A DNA stretch of 38,062 nt from Chromatiales bacterium (GCA_003251535.1 QKFD01000012.1:1-38062), one strand, 5' to 3'. Positions 24,355 through 32,839 are shown, counted from the stretch's first letter. Program-made: numbers and translations. The notes: a model not told the origin generated them from the sequence alone.

Positions 24355-24431
24355 TGGCGCCCCCGAGACGATTTGAACGTCCGACCTGCCCCTTAGGAGG
24401 GGGCTGCTCTATCCAGCTGAGCTACGGGGGC
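24355..24431 (-). tRNA. tRNA-Arg (anticodon CCT)
   Basis: A 77-base tRNA on the minus strand. The acceptor arm GCCCCCG pairs with CGGGGGC, and the D-arm sequence is TAGCTCAGCTGGATAGAGCA. The anticodon stem GCCCC/GGGGC closes the loop CTCCTAA, giving anticodon CCT. The T arm contains GTTCAAATC. The 3' CCA is encoded. The gene is convergent with the Gly-rich repeat gene, whose stop codon is 12 bases away. Confidence 0.95.
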
Positions 24432-24479
24432 GAAGGCGGCAGAGGATAACAAACATTAGGAATTTTAGGAATTGACCGC

Positions 24480-24496
24480 CCAAGGCGGGGCCTTGG
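24480..24496 (-). terminator. Hairpin downstream of the universal stress gene
   Basis: CCAAGGC, a three-base loop, and GCCTTGG form a 7-bp perfect stem 8 bases after the stop codon of the minus-strand stress protein gene. No clean T-run follows, so termination is only plausible. Confidence 0.4.
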
Positions 24497-24504
24497 CTGC
24501 CCGG

Positions 24505-24954
24505 CTACTTCACCAAGGTGATGGGCACAGTTGTCAGGTAGATCACCTTGGTTGCCTTAGACCCCAGCAGCAGCCCAGAGATGGTACCGAGGCCACGGGT
24601 CCCAATGATGATCTGGTGAAAACCGTTATCACGGGCAAAATCGGCAATCCCCTCCGCCACGTGGCCGGCTACCCGCACATGGTGACCGCAAGGGATACCG
24701 GCCTGCTCCAAGCGGGCGATGGCCCCTGCCAGGGCGGCGTTGCCCTCATCTTGGTAAAAGGCGCTGATCGCCTCGGCACTGGCAAATTTGCGCACCTCGC
24801 CATAGGTAATGTTGCGCCGCACATTGAGGAGGTGTAGCTCCACCTCAACGCGGCTGTTCTGCACAAAGCCGATGGCGTGTTCGACGGCTCGCAGCGAGTT
24901 GTCGGAGCCGTCCACCGGCACCAGTACTTTGAGAGGATTGGGGAGGGTCGCCAT
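24505..24954 (-). CDS. Universal stress protein, UspA family
   Basis: A 149-residue cytoplasmic protein with the UspA fold. VLVPVDGSDNSLRAVEHAI forms the first strand and helix, and the C-terminal ATP-binding signature is IIIGTRGLGTISGLLLGSKATKVIY, that is GxRGx(2)GxxxGSxA-like, here G-T-R-G-L-G then G-L-L-L-G-S. It therefore probably belongs to the nucleotide-binding class. AAGGAG precedes the ATG at good spacing. It lies 21 bases downstream of the TerC-family gene and is probably co-transcribed with it. Its specific role is unknown. Confidence 0.93.
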   Translation of the reverse strand: MATLPNPLKVLVPVDGSDNSLRAVEHAIGFVQNSRVEVELHLLNVRRNITYGEVRKFASAEAISAFYQDEGNAALAGAIARLEQAGIPCGHHVRVAGHVAEGIADFARDNGFHQIIIGTRGLGTISGLLLGSKATKVIYLTTVPITLVK

Positions 24955-24975
24955 GGCAGCTCCTTGGGCTTGGGG

Positions 24976-25719
24976 TTAGTGACTCTTGGGGTTGGCCAGC
25001 GGGTGCAGCTGGGCAGGATGGGGCACCGAGGCCACATCCAGGTGGGGCACCGGCCGCCGCCGCGCCATCCCGCGCCCTACCGCCACCACCACCACCGCCA
25101 AGACCACTGGCACCGTATCGTGTAACCAGTGGGCACTGGTGTCTATCCACTGTGTCAACAGCGGCTCTGAGACCACCATCTCCCCCGCCACATAGCCGAG
25201 CAGTGCCGCCCCCGCGGGGACAATCACCGGGAAGCGGGCAGTGAGGTGCATGATCAAGCCACTGCCGAAGACGATCACCGGCATACTGATGAGCAGACCT
25301 ACCACCATGAGCAGGAGATCGCCGCGCGCCGCTGCCGCCACCCCCAGTACGTTGTCCAGGCTCATCACAAAGTCTGCCACCACAATGACCCGCACGGCCG
25401 CCGCGAGGGTCATCGCACTCCCCGTACTCCCCTCCTCGCCCTCCGACGGCAGCAATAACTTGACCGCCACGTAGGTGAGCAGCGCGCCGCCAGCCAGGCG
25501 CAAAAAAGGCAGTGACAACAAGCCCGCCGCCCCGGCGGTGAGCAGCACCCGTAAACCGATGGCAGCAAACGAGCCGAGCCACGCCGCCCGCCGCCGCTCC
25601 TTGACCGGCAGGTCACGACAGGCTAGGGCGATGACGATGGCGTTGTCGCCCGATAACACAATGTTGATACCAATGATGGCGAATAGGGCGCCCCACTGAC
25701 TGTTGTCGAATAGCTCCAC
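24976..25719 (-). CDS. TerC/YjbE-family membrane protein
   Basis: A 247-residue integral membrane protein with about seven helices. The TerC signatures are IIGINIVLSGDNAIVIALACR near the N-terminus and the pseudo-repeat VADFVMSLDNVLGVAAAA mid-protein; each carries the Asp-Asn (DN) pair thought to bind metal. I use the GTG at 25719 because homologues start just before the first helix (VELFDNSQWGALFAIIGIN); the longer open frame would add 26 residues of non-membrane sequence. Family members include manganese exporters and tellurite-resistance-linked proteins, and the YjbE branch is often controlled by the yybP-ykoY manganese riboswitch. Metal efflux, perhaps Mn, is the best guess. Confidence 0.88.
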   Translation of the reverse strand: MELFDNSQWGALFAIIGINIVLSGDNAIVIALACRDLPVKERRRAAWLGSFAAIGLRVLLTAGAAGLLSLPFLRLAGGALLTYVAVKLLLPSEGEEGSTGSAMTLAAAVRVIVVADFVMSLDNVLGVAAAARGDLLLMVVGLLISMPVIVFGSGLIMHLTARFPVIVPAGAALLGYVAGEMVVSEPLLTQWIDTSAHWLHDTVPVVLAVVVVAVGRGMARRRPVPHLDVASVPHPAQLHPLANPKSH

Positions 25720-25800
25720 GAATGCGCTCGCCTCGTCTGCCGAGCCACCGACTCCGCGACACATTGGAGTAACGGGGGCTACCGTTGATCCCCTCACGAC
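25720..25800 (-). promoter_or_regulatory. Weak candidate leader element (yybP-ykoY-like) of the TerC gene
   Basis: On the minus strand, GAGGGGATCAACGG near the 5' side and GGCAGACGAGGC just before the GTG start recall the GGGGAGTAGC and GACGAGACC ends of the yybP-ykoY manganese riboswitch. The middle was not folded and the first conserved box is degenerate. The only support is the gene family downstream and these two short matches. Confidence 0.2.
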
Positions 25801-25873
25801 GACACATCAGTGCGGGACGGAAACAAACATCTTGCGGATCGCAGATGACGAAACGACTATCGTGAGTAGATGC

Positions 25874-26013
25874 GCGACGGAACTGTCGCTAAGGGGGGTG
25901 ACGCGGCGCAGGCCGCGGGCTAGGATGGCGACCTTCGCAGTGGGCGGAACGGGTGGCATAGCACCACGAGCCACCGCCCCACCCCATGGGCCGTCGGTCA
26001 TTGCCAGACCGAC
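25874..26013. other. Intergenic palindromes between TerC gene and Mrp/Mbx operon
   Basis: This divergent intergenic region (25720-26049) holds three perfect small dyads. They are GCGAC/GTCGC at 25874-25889, CGCGGC/GCCGCG at 25902-25917 and GTCGGTC/GACCGAC at 25993-26013. A -10-like TAGAAT at 26037-26042 lies immediately before the first operon gene, but no good -35 box was found. The dyads could be operators or structured leader RNA of either gene. Confidence 0.35.
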
Positions 26014-26049
26014 ACAATCCGGCAGCGTTCGGTAACTAGAATCTTGCGC

Positions 26050-26574
26050 ATGACTCCGCACTCTCACTCCGCCGCACCGACGACCGCAACCACCCTCACC
26101 GCCCTCTTGGTAGCCCTGCTGTTATGGCTACTACTCACCGGCAGCCTCGACGGCCAAGAGCTGTTCATCGGCCTGCTGGTGGCGGTGGTTACCGTGCTGC
26201 TGGCACGCCGCCGCAGCGCCCTGTTTGACGGCATCATCTGGTCTAGCCAGTTGCCTGGGGCAGTGCTGCTCTACCTCGGCTACTTCCTCCGCGCCCTGGT
26301 GCACGCCAACCTCGATATGGCACGGCGCATCCTCTCGCCCGCGCTCCCCATCCGGCCGGCCCTGGTGCAGGTACGCACTGAACTCACCTCACCCCTCGGC
26401 CGTCTACTGCTAGCCAACAGCATCACCCTCACCCCCGGCACCTTAACGGTGGAGGTGGAGGATGCGCTGCTCACCATTCACTGGATTGACGTGCCGCCCG
26501 ATACCGACATCGATGCCGCCACCCGCGCCATCTGTGCCGACTTCGAGCGCTACTTGCGAGGGTTTGTGCGGTGA
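26050..26574 (+). CDS. mrpE: MrpE/MbxA-like antiporter subunit
   Basis: A 174-residue membrane protein of the MnhE/MrpE family. Two to three N-terminal helices (ALLVALLLWLLLTGS, ELFIGLLVAVVTVLLA) are followed by the family core YLGYFLRALVHANLDMARRIL. The conserved strand SITLTPGTLTVEVEDALLTIHWIDV is also present. The ATG at 26050 is preferred to a TTG two codons earlier. No strong ribosome site is visible. It is the first gene of the 14-gene operon and equals MbxA/MbhA in archaeal complexes, where this subunit contributes to the sodium-translocating Mrp module. Confidence 0.92.
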   Translation: MTPHSHSAAPTTATTLTALLVALLLWLLLTGSLDGQELFIGLLVAVVTVLLARRRSALFDGIIWSSQLPGAVLLYLGYFLRALVHANLDMARRILSPALPIRPALVQVRTELTSPLGRLLLANSITLTPGTLTVEVEDALLTIHWIDVPPDTDIDAATRAICADFERYLRGFVR

Positions 26575-26843
26575 CTCTGGCGGAACTGTTACAACTGGTG
26601 GCCCTGACCCTATTTGCAGCGGCCATCCTGCTCGGCCTCCTGCGCCTGGTGCGCGGCCCAGCCACCCCTGATCGCCTCGTGGCGGCCGACACCCTAACGG
26701 TGATCGCCACCGCCCTGCTGGCGGCCCTCGCCCCACGCCTCGGTAGCGCCCTCTATCTGGACGTCGCCCTGGTCTACGGCGTGCTCGCCTTCGTCGGCGT
26801 GGTCGCCCTGGCCCGCATCATTGAAACTGGAGGGGTGCGATGA
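26571..26843 (+). CDS. mrpF: MrpF/MbxB-like antiporter subunit
   Basis: A 90-residue, three-helix membrane protein starting at GTG, overlapping the previous stop by four bases. It shows the MrpF pattern: LRLVRGPATPDRLVAADTLTVIATALLA, with the conserved Asp pair (PDR and AAD), then ALYLDVALVYGVLAFVGVVALAR. MrpF is a small, obligatory subunit of Mrp antiporters and of Mrp-containing hydrogenase-like complexes. Confidence 0.93.
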   Translation: MTLAELLQLVALTLFAAAILLGLLRLVRGPATPDRLVAADTLTVIATALLAALAPRLGSALYLDVALVYGVLAFVGVVALARIIETGGVR

Positions 26844-27151
26844 ACCTGCTCGGCAGTCTGCTCCTGGTGGTGGGGGCGCTGTTCTGTTTTCTCGGCGCAC
26901 TCGGGCTGTGGCGTATGCCCGATGTCTATAACCGTATCCAGGCCGGCACCAAGGCGGTCACCCTCGGCACCCTCACCACCCTGCTTGGGGTGGCGCTGAT
27001 CCAACCGGGTTGGTGGCCCAAACTGTTGGCCATCGGTGGTCTACTGCTAATTACCAACCCCATCGGCTCCTCGGTCATCGCCCGCGCCCTGCTCCGGGCC
27101 GGTGTGGATCCGTGGCACCGCCCAGAGGCGGATAAAAGGGGCACCCCATGA
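26840..27151 (+). CDS. mrpG: MrpG/MbxC-like antiporter subunit
   Basis: A 103-residue, three-helix membrane protein. It has the MrpG signature ALGLWRMPDVYNRIQAGTKAVTLG, close to the family RxPDxxxRxHAxxKxxTLG, and then NPIGSSVIARA. The histidine common in MrpG (RxHA) is Gln here, as in IQAG, which may be a lineage feature of complex-associated forms. The start overlaps the mrpF stop by four bases. Confidence 0.93.
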   Translation: MNLLGSLLLVVGALFCFLGALGLWRMPDVYNRIQAGTKAVTLGTLTTLLGVALIQPGWWPKLLAIGGLLLITNPIGSSVIARALLRAGVDPWHRPEADKRGTP

Positions 27152-27429
27152 CCGCATTAGATCTGGTCATTCTGGCCCTGGTGGCGCTGCTCATCACCGG
27201 TGCCCTAGCAGCAATGCTGCTACGCAATCTGTTGGGTGCCGCGGTTGCCACTGCCCTGGTCTCCCTTGGGGTGTCGGTCTTTTTTGTCATCCTGCGGGCG
27301 CCTGATGTCGCCCTGACCGAAGCGGCGGTGGGGGCGGGGCTGAGCGGCCTGCTGTTGGCCCTGGCCGCCCGTCGGCTCGGCCTGTGGCGCATCGAGGTGC
27401 AGCAGTCAGAGGAGGAGCGTCAGTGCTAA
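27148..27429 (+). CDS. DUF4040/MbxD-like subunit
   Basis: A 93-residue, three-helix membrane protein corresponding to the DUF4040 domain found at the C-terminal part of MrpA or as separate MbhD/MbxD. Visible motifs are the LVSLGVSVFFVILRAPDVALTEAAVGAG stretch, which contains the conserved APDVALTEAAVG, and the following SGLLLALAARRLG. In Mrp complexes this segment helps to form the ion path with MrpB. Being separate from the large NuoL-like subunit is the arrangement of Mbh/Mbx complexes rather than stand-alone Mrp antiporters. It overlaps both neighbours. Confidence 0.88.
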   Translation: MTALDLVILALVALLITGALAAMLLRNLLGAAVATALVSLGVSVFFVILRAPDVALTEAAVGAGLSGLLLALAARRLGLWRIEVQQSEEERQC

Positions 27430-28121
27430 CCCGCTACGGATCGCTGCTGTTCGCCACTGGTTTTGCCTTTCTGCTCTTCAGCCTATTCATCGCCCTACCC
27501 ATGGGCGAGCCCCCCACCCTCGCCGGTCAGGCCATCCTCAATGAGGCGGCCAACAGTGTCGGGGCGGCCAATATCGTCACCTCGGTGGTGTTGGCCTACC
27601 GCGGTATCGACACCCTAGGTGAGCTGTCGATCCTATTCGCCGCCGCCACCGCCGTAGGTCTGGTACTAGGTGGCCAAGCGCGGGCGCCACGCCCCAGTAA
27701 GGAAGATGGGGCGGGGGGATTCATCCTGCAAACGGGGGTTGACCTGCTCTTCCCGCTGCTGCTGGTGGTGGGGTTCTACATCATCTTGCACGGCCACCTG
27801 ACGCCTGGTGGCGGTTTCCAGGGGGGGGTGGTACTGGCCGCTGCCCTCGTGCTACCCGTGCTGGCCCGCCCTGAGGAGAGCCCCTCGCCGGCGGCCCTCG
27901 CCTGGGTCGAGGGGTTGGCCGGGGCGGCCTTCATCGCCACCGGACTCGCCGCCCTTGCCTATGACCATGCCTTCCTGACCCCGCTCTTGGGCGCGGGTCA
28001 GCTGGGCGATCTCTTCTCTGCCGGCACCCTGCCGCTGCTCTACCTCGCCGTGGGTCTCAAGGTGGGAGCGGAGCTGGCCAAGCTGCTGCTGCGCCTGGCC
28101 GAGGAGGGCCCTGCCGCATGA
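27423..28121 (+). CDS. mrpB: MrpB/MbxF-like antiporter subunit
   Basis: A 232-residue membrane protein. GTG at 27423 is the likely start: it follows GGAGGAG and overlaps the previous stop. An N-terminal extension with two helices contains GAANIVTSVVLAYRGIDTLGELSILFAAATAVGL, the MbhE-type fused segment. The MrpB domain follows: DLLFPLLLVVGFYIILHGHLTPGGGFQGGVVLAAALVLP, with the hallmark HGHLTPGGGFQGG. MrpB thus appears as a fusion of MbhE- and MbhF-like parts, as in Mbx operons, where a separate E gene is lacking. Confidence 0.92.
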   Translation: MLTRYGSLLFATGFAFLLFSLFIALPMGEPPTLAGQAILNEAANSVGAANIVTSVVLAYRGIDTLGELSILFAAATAVGLVLGGQARAPRPSKEDGAGGFILQTGVDLLFPLLLVVGFYIILHGHLTPGGGFQGGVVLAAALVLPVLARPEESPSPAALAWVEGLAGAAFIATGLAALAYDHAFLTPLLGAGQLGDLFSAGTLPLLYLAVGLKVGAELAKLLLRLAEEGPAA

Positions 28122-28603
28122 GTGAATTTGGACTCGTCGCCCTGCTGGTGGGGGCCCTCGGCCTGATCGCCATCGGCATCGCTGGCCTGGTACTCGCCCG
28201 CAACCTATTCCGCTTGGTGCTGGCCCTGGCCGTCGCCGAAGCGGGGGCCAATCTGCTACTGGTACTGGCCGGTTTCCGCCAGGGGGCCAGCGCCCCCATC
28301 ATTGAAGGGGGCAGCACCCTCCACCAAGTTGCCATGGTTGACCCCATCCCGCAGGCGATGGTGCTTACTGCCATCGTCATCGGTGTGGGGGTGCAGGCCC
28401 TCGCCCTGGCCCTCGCCGTGCGGGCCCGTGAGGCCTACGGCAGCTTGGATATGGACCAGCTACGCGCCCGCATGGAGGCCGATATCATCGCCGCCGCCGG
28501 CACCGCCCCGACCACCAGTCAGGAGGCCCCCAGCGGCGCTCGTCCGCTCCCCCCGCCCCTGCCGAGCCCGGCTCGTATCGCGGCTGAGGAGCCGTCATCA
28601 TGA
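28118..28603 (+). CDS. mrpC: MrpC/MbxG-like (NuoK-like) subunit
   Basis: A 161-residue protein with three NuoK-like helices: LVALLVGALGLIAIGIAGLVL, FRLVLALAVAEAGANLLLVLAG with a membrane glutamate, and DPIPQAMVLTAIVIGVGVQALALALAV, with the DPxPQAxVLTAIVIG motif. The C-terminal ~50 residues are soluble and Pro/Ala-rich, longer than usual for MrpC (about 110-120 residues). The role of this tail is unknown. The gene overlaps both neighbours by four bases. Confidence 0.92.
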   Translation: MSEFGLVALLVGALGLIAIGIAGLVLARNLFRLVLALAVAEAGANLLLVLAGFRQGASAPIIEGGSTLHQVAMVDPIPQAMVLTAIVIGVGVQALALALAVRAREAYGSLDMDQLRARMEADIIAAAGTAPTTSQEAPSGARPLPPPLPSPARIAAEEPSS

Positions 28604-30072
28604 TCGCCCTGACTGTCGCCCTACCGCTACTCGCCGCCTTCCTGCTGCCGCTCCTACCAGCCCTGGCGCGCCAGTTTCTCGGCCCCTTGGTGCTGTTGGC
28701 GGTGGCCGCCTTTGGTCTCTGTCTTGCGGGCAACGCCCTGGACGCCCCCAGCGTGGTGGCAATAGGTGACTTCCGCCCCCCCCTCGGCATCGTCTTCTAC
28801 GCCGATGGGGTGGCCGGCCTGTTTGTCTTCGCCATCGCCGTGGTCACCCTGCTGCTCTGGCCCTGCGCCACACCCAATGGGCAGCCGGATCCCCAGATCA
28901 CCCGCAAGCACTCCCTCACCCTGCTCATGGCGGCGGCGAGTTGTGCCCTGGCGCTCTCGGGAGACCTGTTCAACATCTATGTCTTCTATGAGCTGGCAGC
29001 GGTGGCCGGTTACGGACTGGCCGCCGGGAGCCGCACCCCGGCGGCCCAGGTAGCCACCTTCCGCTTCACCCTCTTGGGGAGCCTCGGCTCACTGCTGGCG
29101 CTCATCGGCATCACCCTTATCTACTTCCGTGCCGGCAGCCTCAATCTGGCCCACCTGGCGGAGCTGGCCCCCAGTACCCTGCACGACCCGCTGGGACTGG
29201 CCGGCTTCCTGCTCATCCTGCTGGGTTTTGGGGTGAAGTCAGAGCTGTTCTTGGTCAACAGCTGGGCGCCGGAGGTCTACGCCACCGCCGAGAGCCGGGT
29301 CTCTGCCCTACTGGCCGGTCTCATCTCCAAGCTGGCGCTGCTGGCGGTGGTGCGGCTGCTGGTGCTGGTCTTCCCCGTCCCCGAGGCGAGCCAGCTGCTG
29401 CTGGTGCTGGGGATGCTCGGGATCCTCACCGGCGAACTGGCCGCCTATCGCGCCCGCGACTTCCGCCGCCTCCTCGCCTGGTCCTCCATCGGCCAGCTGG
29501 GGGCCGCCTTTGTCGCCTTCGCCATCCCCGGTCCGGCCGGCCTGATGGCCGGCATTGCCGTCGCCCTCCACCACTTGATGGTGAAGCCGGCACTATTCCT
29601 GCTGGCGGAGCGCTGGGGCGGTAATCTGGCGCAGTTGGCGGGGGCGGCCCGCAACTCCCCCATCGCGGCCGCGCTGTTTGTGCTATTCGCCCTCTCCCTC
29701 ATCGGGGTACCGCCACTGCCCGGCTTCTGGGCCAAGTACCTGCTGCTCTCCGGCCTGGCTGGCGAACCGGCCGGTCTCTGGTGGTTGGCGGGTCTGGTGG
29801 TGCTGACCACCACGGTGGTTGAGGCGGTCTACCTGTTCCGCATCATCGGCACCCTCTATGGCCACCAGCAGGGCAGTGTAATGCAGAGCCGGACCGCAAC
29901 CACCGGCAGTGGCATCTTTGCCTTGCTGCTCGTCGGTACTGCCCTCAGCGCCCCGCTGCTGGCGGCACCACTCCAGAAGATGGCCACCCAGTTGGCCGAC
30001 ACCGACGGTTACGTGGCGCAGGTGATCTCCGCCACTATCACCGCTCCTCAACGCTCCGGGACGGCGCCATGA
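28600..30072 (+). CDS. mrpD: MrpD/MbxH-like (NuoM/N-like) proton channel subunit
   Basis: A 490-residue membrane protein with about 14 helices, homologous to the antiporter-like subunits of complex I. The helix-5 glutamate lies in DLFNIYVFYELAAVAGYGLAA. The helix-7 lysine lies in GFGVKSELFLVNSWAPEVY, where most relatives have KxxxxPxHxWLPxAH; the proline-histidine part is altered. RVSALLAGLISKLALLAVVRL and the LLAWSSIGQLG segment follow, then an HHLMVKPALFL helix with another lysine. It should translocate cations within the complex. It starts with an ATGA overlap. Confidence 0.93.
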   Translation: MIALTVALPLLAAFLLPLLPALARQFLGPLVLLAVAAFGLCLAGNALDAPSVVAIGDFRPPLGIVFYADGVAGLFVFAIAVVTLLLWPCATPNGQPDPQITRKHSLTLLMAAASCALALSGDLFNIYVFYELAAVAGYGLAAGSRTPAAQVATFRFTLLGSLGSLLALIGITLIYFRAGSLNLAHLAELAPSTLHDPLGLAGFLLILLGFGVKSELFLVNSWAPEVYATAESRVSALLAGLISKLALLAVVRLLVLVFPVPEASQLLLVLGMLGILTGELAAYRARDFRRLLAWSSIGQLGAAFVAFAIPGPAGLMAGIAVALHHLMVKPALFLLAERWGGNLAQLAGAARNSPIAAALFVLFALSLIGVPPLPGFWAKYLLLSGLAGEPAGLWWLAGLVVLTTTVVEAVYLFRIIGTLYGHQQGSVMQSRTATTGSGIFALLLVGTALSAPLLAAPLQKMATQLADTDGYVAQVISATITAPQRSGTAP

Positions 30073-31931
30073 CCACCCCGCTCGATCTCCTGCTGTTCAC
30101 CGCCGCCGCCACCGTGGCAGGGGCCTTCGCCCTCGGCCGCTGGCGCGATATCGCCTGGCTCACCGGCGCCTTCTACATCGCCCAGCTGATCCAGCTGACC
30201 GGCCTCGATCTCCCCAGCGCCAGCCACGCCGGCTTTACGCTGTTTGGCCAGCTGGTGGGGTGGCAGATGGACGGCTTCGGCCGCTTCTTTGCCATCATCA
30301 CCGTGGGGGCCGCGGCCGCCGCCACCGCCTACATGGGGGGTGAGTGGGGCGAGCGCTACCGCCAGGCCGGCCACAGCCTGGTCTGGCTGCACGGCGCCCT
30401 CGCCATCAATGTGCTGGCGATGCTGCTGCTGCTCGCCGGTAATGACCTCATCGCCCTTTTCATCGGCTGGGAGCTGACCAGCTGGGCCAGCTTCCTGCTC
30501 ATGGCCCAAGGGGGGGAGCGGGCGCTGCGGGCTGCCCTGCGTTACGTCCCCTACGCCATGGGGGCCGCCATGGCGGTGCTGGGCGGGATTGTGCTAACCC
30601 ACGCCTTCACCGGCACCCTCCAGTTCACCGAGTTGGCGCAGCGGGTGCCGCAGCTGGAGAACTGGCAGTTGGCGCTGATGGTCACCCTCTTCGGGGTGGG
30701 CTTCTCCATCAAGATGGGGCTGCTGCCGTTCCACCTCTGGCAGGCGCCCGCCTACGCCGAGGCGGCCGGGGCCGGCACCTCCTTCCTAGGGGCCATCTCG
30801 GCACGCATGGGGCTGTTTGCCCTGGCGCTGCTGCTGGTGAAGTTTGTCTCCCTCACGCGCCTGGCGGACCTCGAATTTGTCAGCGGGCTGTTTGACGCCC
30901 GCGACCTCATCGCCTGGGTCGCCGCCTTCACCATCGTCCTGCCCACCTTTACCGCCCTCAAGCAGAACGATGCCCGCTACCTGCTCGCCTGGCACGGCAT
31001 CGGTCAGGGGGGTTACATGCTGCTCGGCATCGTCATCGGCGACGCCACCGGCAGTGCCGGTGGCCTGCTGCATGTCTTCAACTACGCCACCTACCAGGCC
31101 GCCCTGGTGCTCTCCGTCTTCGCCGTGCTGCACCGCACCGGCACCGCTGATCTCAACTCCCTCGGCGGGCTAGTGACGCGGATGCCGCTCACCTTCCTGG
31201 TCATGTTGATGGGGATCATCGGCCTCGCCGGCCTGCCGCCGATGAACGGCTTCGTCTCCAAGTGGCTGGTCTACCGCTCACTGATGATAGAGGGGCGGCC
31301 ACTGCTGTTCTTGATGACGGTCATCGGCACCCTCGGCACCATCCTCAGCGTCTATAAACTGATTCACAACACCTTCCTGGGCCAGCTGCGGCTGGAGCAC
31401 GAGGGGATCCGCGAGGCGCCCTGGAGCATGACCATACCGATGCTGGTGCTGGTAGGAATCGGCTTCGTCACCGGCGTCGCCCCCGGCCTGCCGCTCCAGT
31501 GGGTCAATGATGCCCAGGCCGCCCTCGGGCTGCCGGTGTTGCCCCACACCCTCGGCGGCGTGGAGTCCTCCCAGGGCGGGCTCGATATGCTCTGGGTGGT
31601 GGGGGTGCTATTCGCCGGCTTTGGTATCGGTGCCCTGCTCTTCTACGGGGTGGGCAACCGCTCCAAACGGATCCACCAGCTGGACAACTACGCCGGTGGC
31701 CACTTCCTCTCCGCCGATGTGCGCTACCACTACAGCGACCACTTCTACGCCGGCCTGATGCACCGCATCGGCCCCCTCTATCGGGGTAGCTTCACCCGGC
31801 TTGAAGAGGCCGTCGCCTCCGCCAACGACACCCTGGCCGCACTGATGCAGGCGTGGTATCGGCAGCGGGTACCGATGTTGACACTACTGGTTGCCGCCAC
31901 CGCGGGCCTGGGATGGATGGTGCTCCAATGA
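30069..31931 (+). CDS. NuoL/MrpA-like second antiporter subunit (MbxH'-like)
   Basis: A 620-residue membrane protein of the proton-conducting transporter family. Key residues are visible: glutamate in ALFIGWELTSWASFLLM, lysine in GFSIKMGLLPFHLWQAPAYAEA and histidine in LLAWHGIGQGGYMLLG. A late helix carries GIIGLAGLPPMNGFVSKW with lysine. After the core there is a ~130-residue C-terminal extension including RIHQLDNYAGGHFLSADVRYHYSDHFY and a final helix (MLTLLVAATAGLGWMVLQ). This tail is reminiscent of the anchor of hydrogenase-type subunits. A second large antiporter subunit beside MrpD is the hallmark that distinguishes Mbx from Mbh. It overlaps both neighbours. Confidence 0.88.
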   Translation: MTTPLDLLLFTAAATVAGAFALGRWRDIAWLTGAFYIAQLIQLTGLDLPSASHAGFTLFGQLVGWQMDGFGRFFAIITVGAAAAATAYMGGEWGERYRQAGHSLVWLHGALAINVLAMLLLLAGNDLIALFIGWELTSWASFLLMAQGGERALRAALRYVPYAMGAAMAVLGGIVLTHAFTGTLQFTELAQRVPQLENWQLALMVTLFGVGFSIKMGLLPFHLWQAPAYAEAAGAGTSFLGAISARMGLFALALLLVKFVSLTRLADLEFVSGLFDARDLIAWVAAFTIVLPTFTALKQNDARYLLAWHGIGQGGYMLLGIVIGDATGSAGGLLHVFNYATYQAALVLSVFAVLHRTGTADLNSLGGLVTRMPLTFLVMLMGIIGLAGLPPMNGFVSKWLVYRSLMIEGRPLLFLMTVIGTLGTILSVYKLIHNTFLGQLRLEHEGIREAPWSMTIPMLVLVGIGFVTGVAPGLPLQWVNDAQAALGLPVLPHTLGGVESSQGGLDMLWVVGVLFAGFGIGALLFYGVGNRSKRIHQLDNYAGGHFLSADVRYHYSDHFYAGLMHRIGPLYRGSFTRLEEAVASANDTLAALMQAWYRQRVPMLTLLVAATAGLGWMVLQ

Positions 31932-32827
31932 GCTTCGCTGGAATCTTGATCGAACTGACCCTGATGCCGCTGGTGGCCTTCACCATCGGCCTGTTCATGG
32001 TGTTGATGATGCGCAAGATCGCGGCCAAGATTCAGCGCCGCGTCGGCCCGCCGCTGCTCCAGCCGCTGTATGACATCATCAAGCTCTACAGCAAGCAGAC
32101 CCAGACCTCCCACGGCCTGCTACACGACATCGGTATCGTCATGGCGGTGGGTGGCTATATCGCCGCCGAGACCATGGTGCCGGTGCCCGGGATGCACGGC
32201 ATCGCCGACAAGGCGGGGCTGCTCACCCTGGCCTACGTCACCATGATCCCCTCCCTGGGGCTCGCCCTCGGGGTTGGCCAGTGCGCCAACCCCAACGGCT
32301 CCATCGGTATCTCCCGCGCCCTCACGGCGATGCTCGCCTACGATGTGCCGTTCGTCATCATCATCTTTGGCACCGCTTGGTTCTACGGCTCCAACAACCT
32401 GGTGGAGGTGGTGGCCGCCCAGCAGGCCGGCGGGATCGCCACCTGGGGCGTGATGCAGATGCCGATCCTGGCCATCGCCGGCCTGTTCTCGCTCTACGCC
32501 ATGCTCGGTAAGCAGCCGTTTGAGATCTACGTTGCCCCGGCCGAGATCGCCACCGGACCGATGGTGGAGATGGGGGGCAAATTCCTCGGCGGGCTGTTTG
32601 TGATGCAGTGCTTCCAGCTCTTTACCGCCAGCGCCATCTACGTCTCGCTCTTCCTTGGCGGCGGTGAGAACTGGCCCTTCTTTATTGCCAAGCTGTTTTT
32701 CATCATCGCCATCCCCATGAGCCTCGCCTTCCTGTTCCCCCGCTACCGCACCGAAGATGTGCTGGCGGCGGTCTGGCGCTGGCCGGTGATCTTGGGGTTG
32801 GCGGGTGTCTGGCTGGTGATGCATTGA
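31928..32827 (+). CDS. NuoH/MbxM-like membrane anchor subunit
   Basis: A 299-residue membrane protein with about eight helices. The ATG at 31928 overlaps the previous stop. Family landmarks are KIAAKIQRRVGPPLLQPLYDIIKLYSK, that is the QxRxGPxxxQPxxDxxKL motif, and DVPFVIIIFGTAW. The conserved loop KQPFEIYVAPAEIATGPMVEMGGKFLG then carries acidic residues like those in NuoH that line the entry to the membrane arm. In complex I this loop helps form the quinone cavity; in Mbh/Mbx it couples the redox module to the antiporter module. Confidence 0.94.
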   Translation: MSFAGILIELTLMPLVAFTIGLFMVLMMRKIAAKIQRRVGPPLLQPLYDIIKLYSKQTQTSHGLLHDIGIVMAVGGYIAAETMVPVPGMHGIADKAGLLTLAYVTMIPSLGLALGVGQCANPNGSIGISRALTAMLAYDVPFVIIIFGTAWFYGSNNLVEVVAAQQAGGIATWGVMQMPILAIAGLFSLYAMLGKQPFEIYVAPAEIATGPMVEMGGKFLGGLFVMQCFQLFTASAIYVSLFLGGGENWPFFIAKLFFIIAIPMSLAFLFPRYRTEDVLAAVWRWPVILGLAGVWLVMH

Positions 32828-32839
32828 GGTGATCGACCT

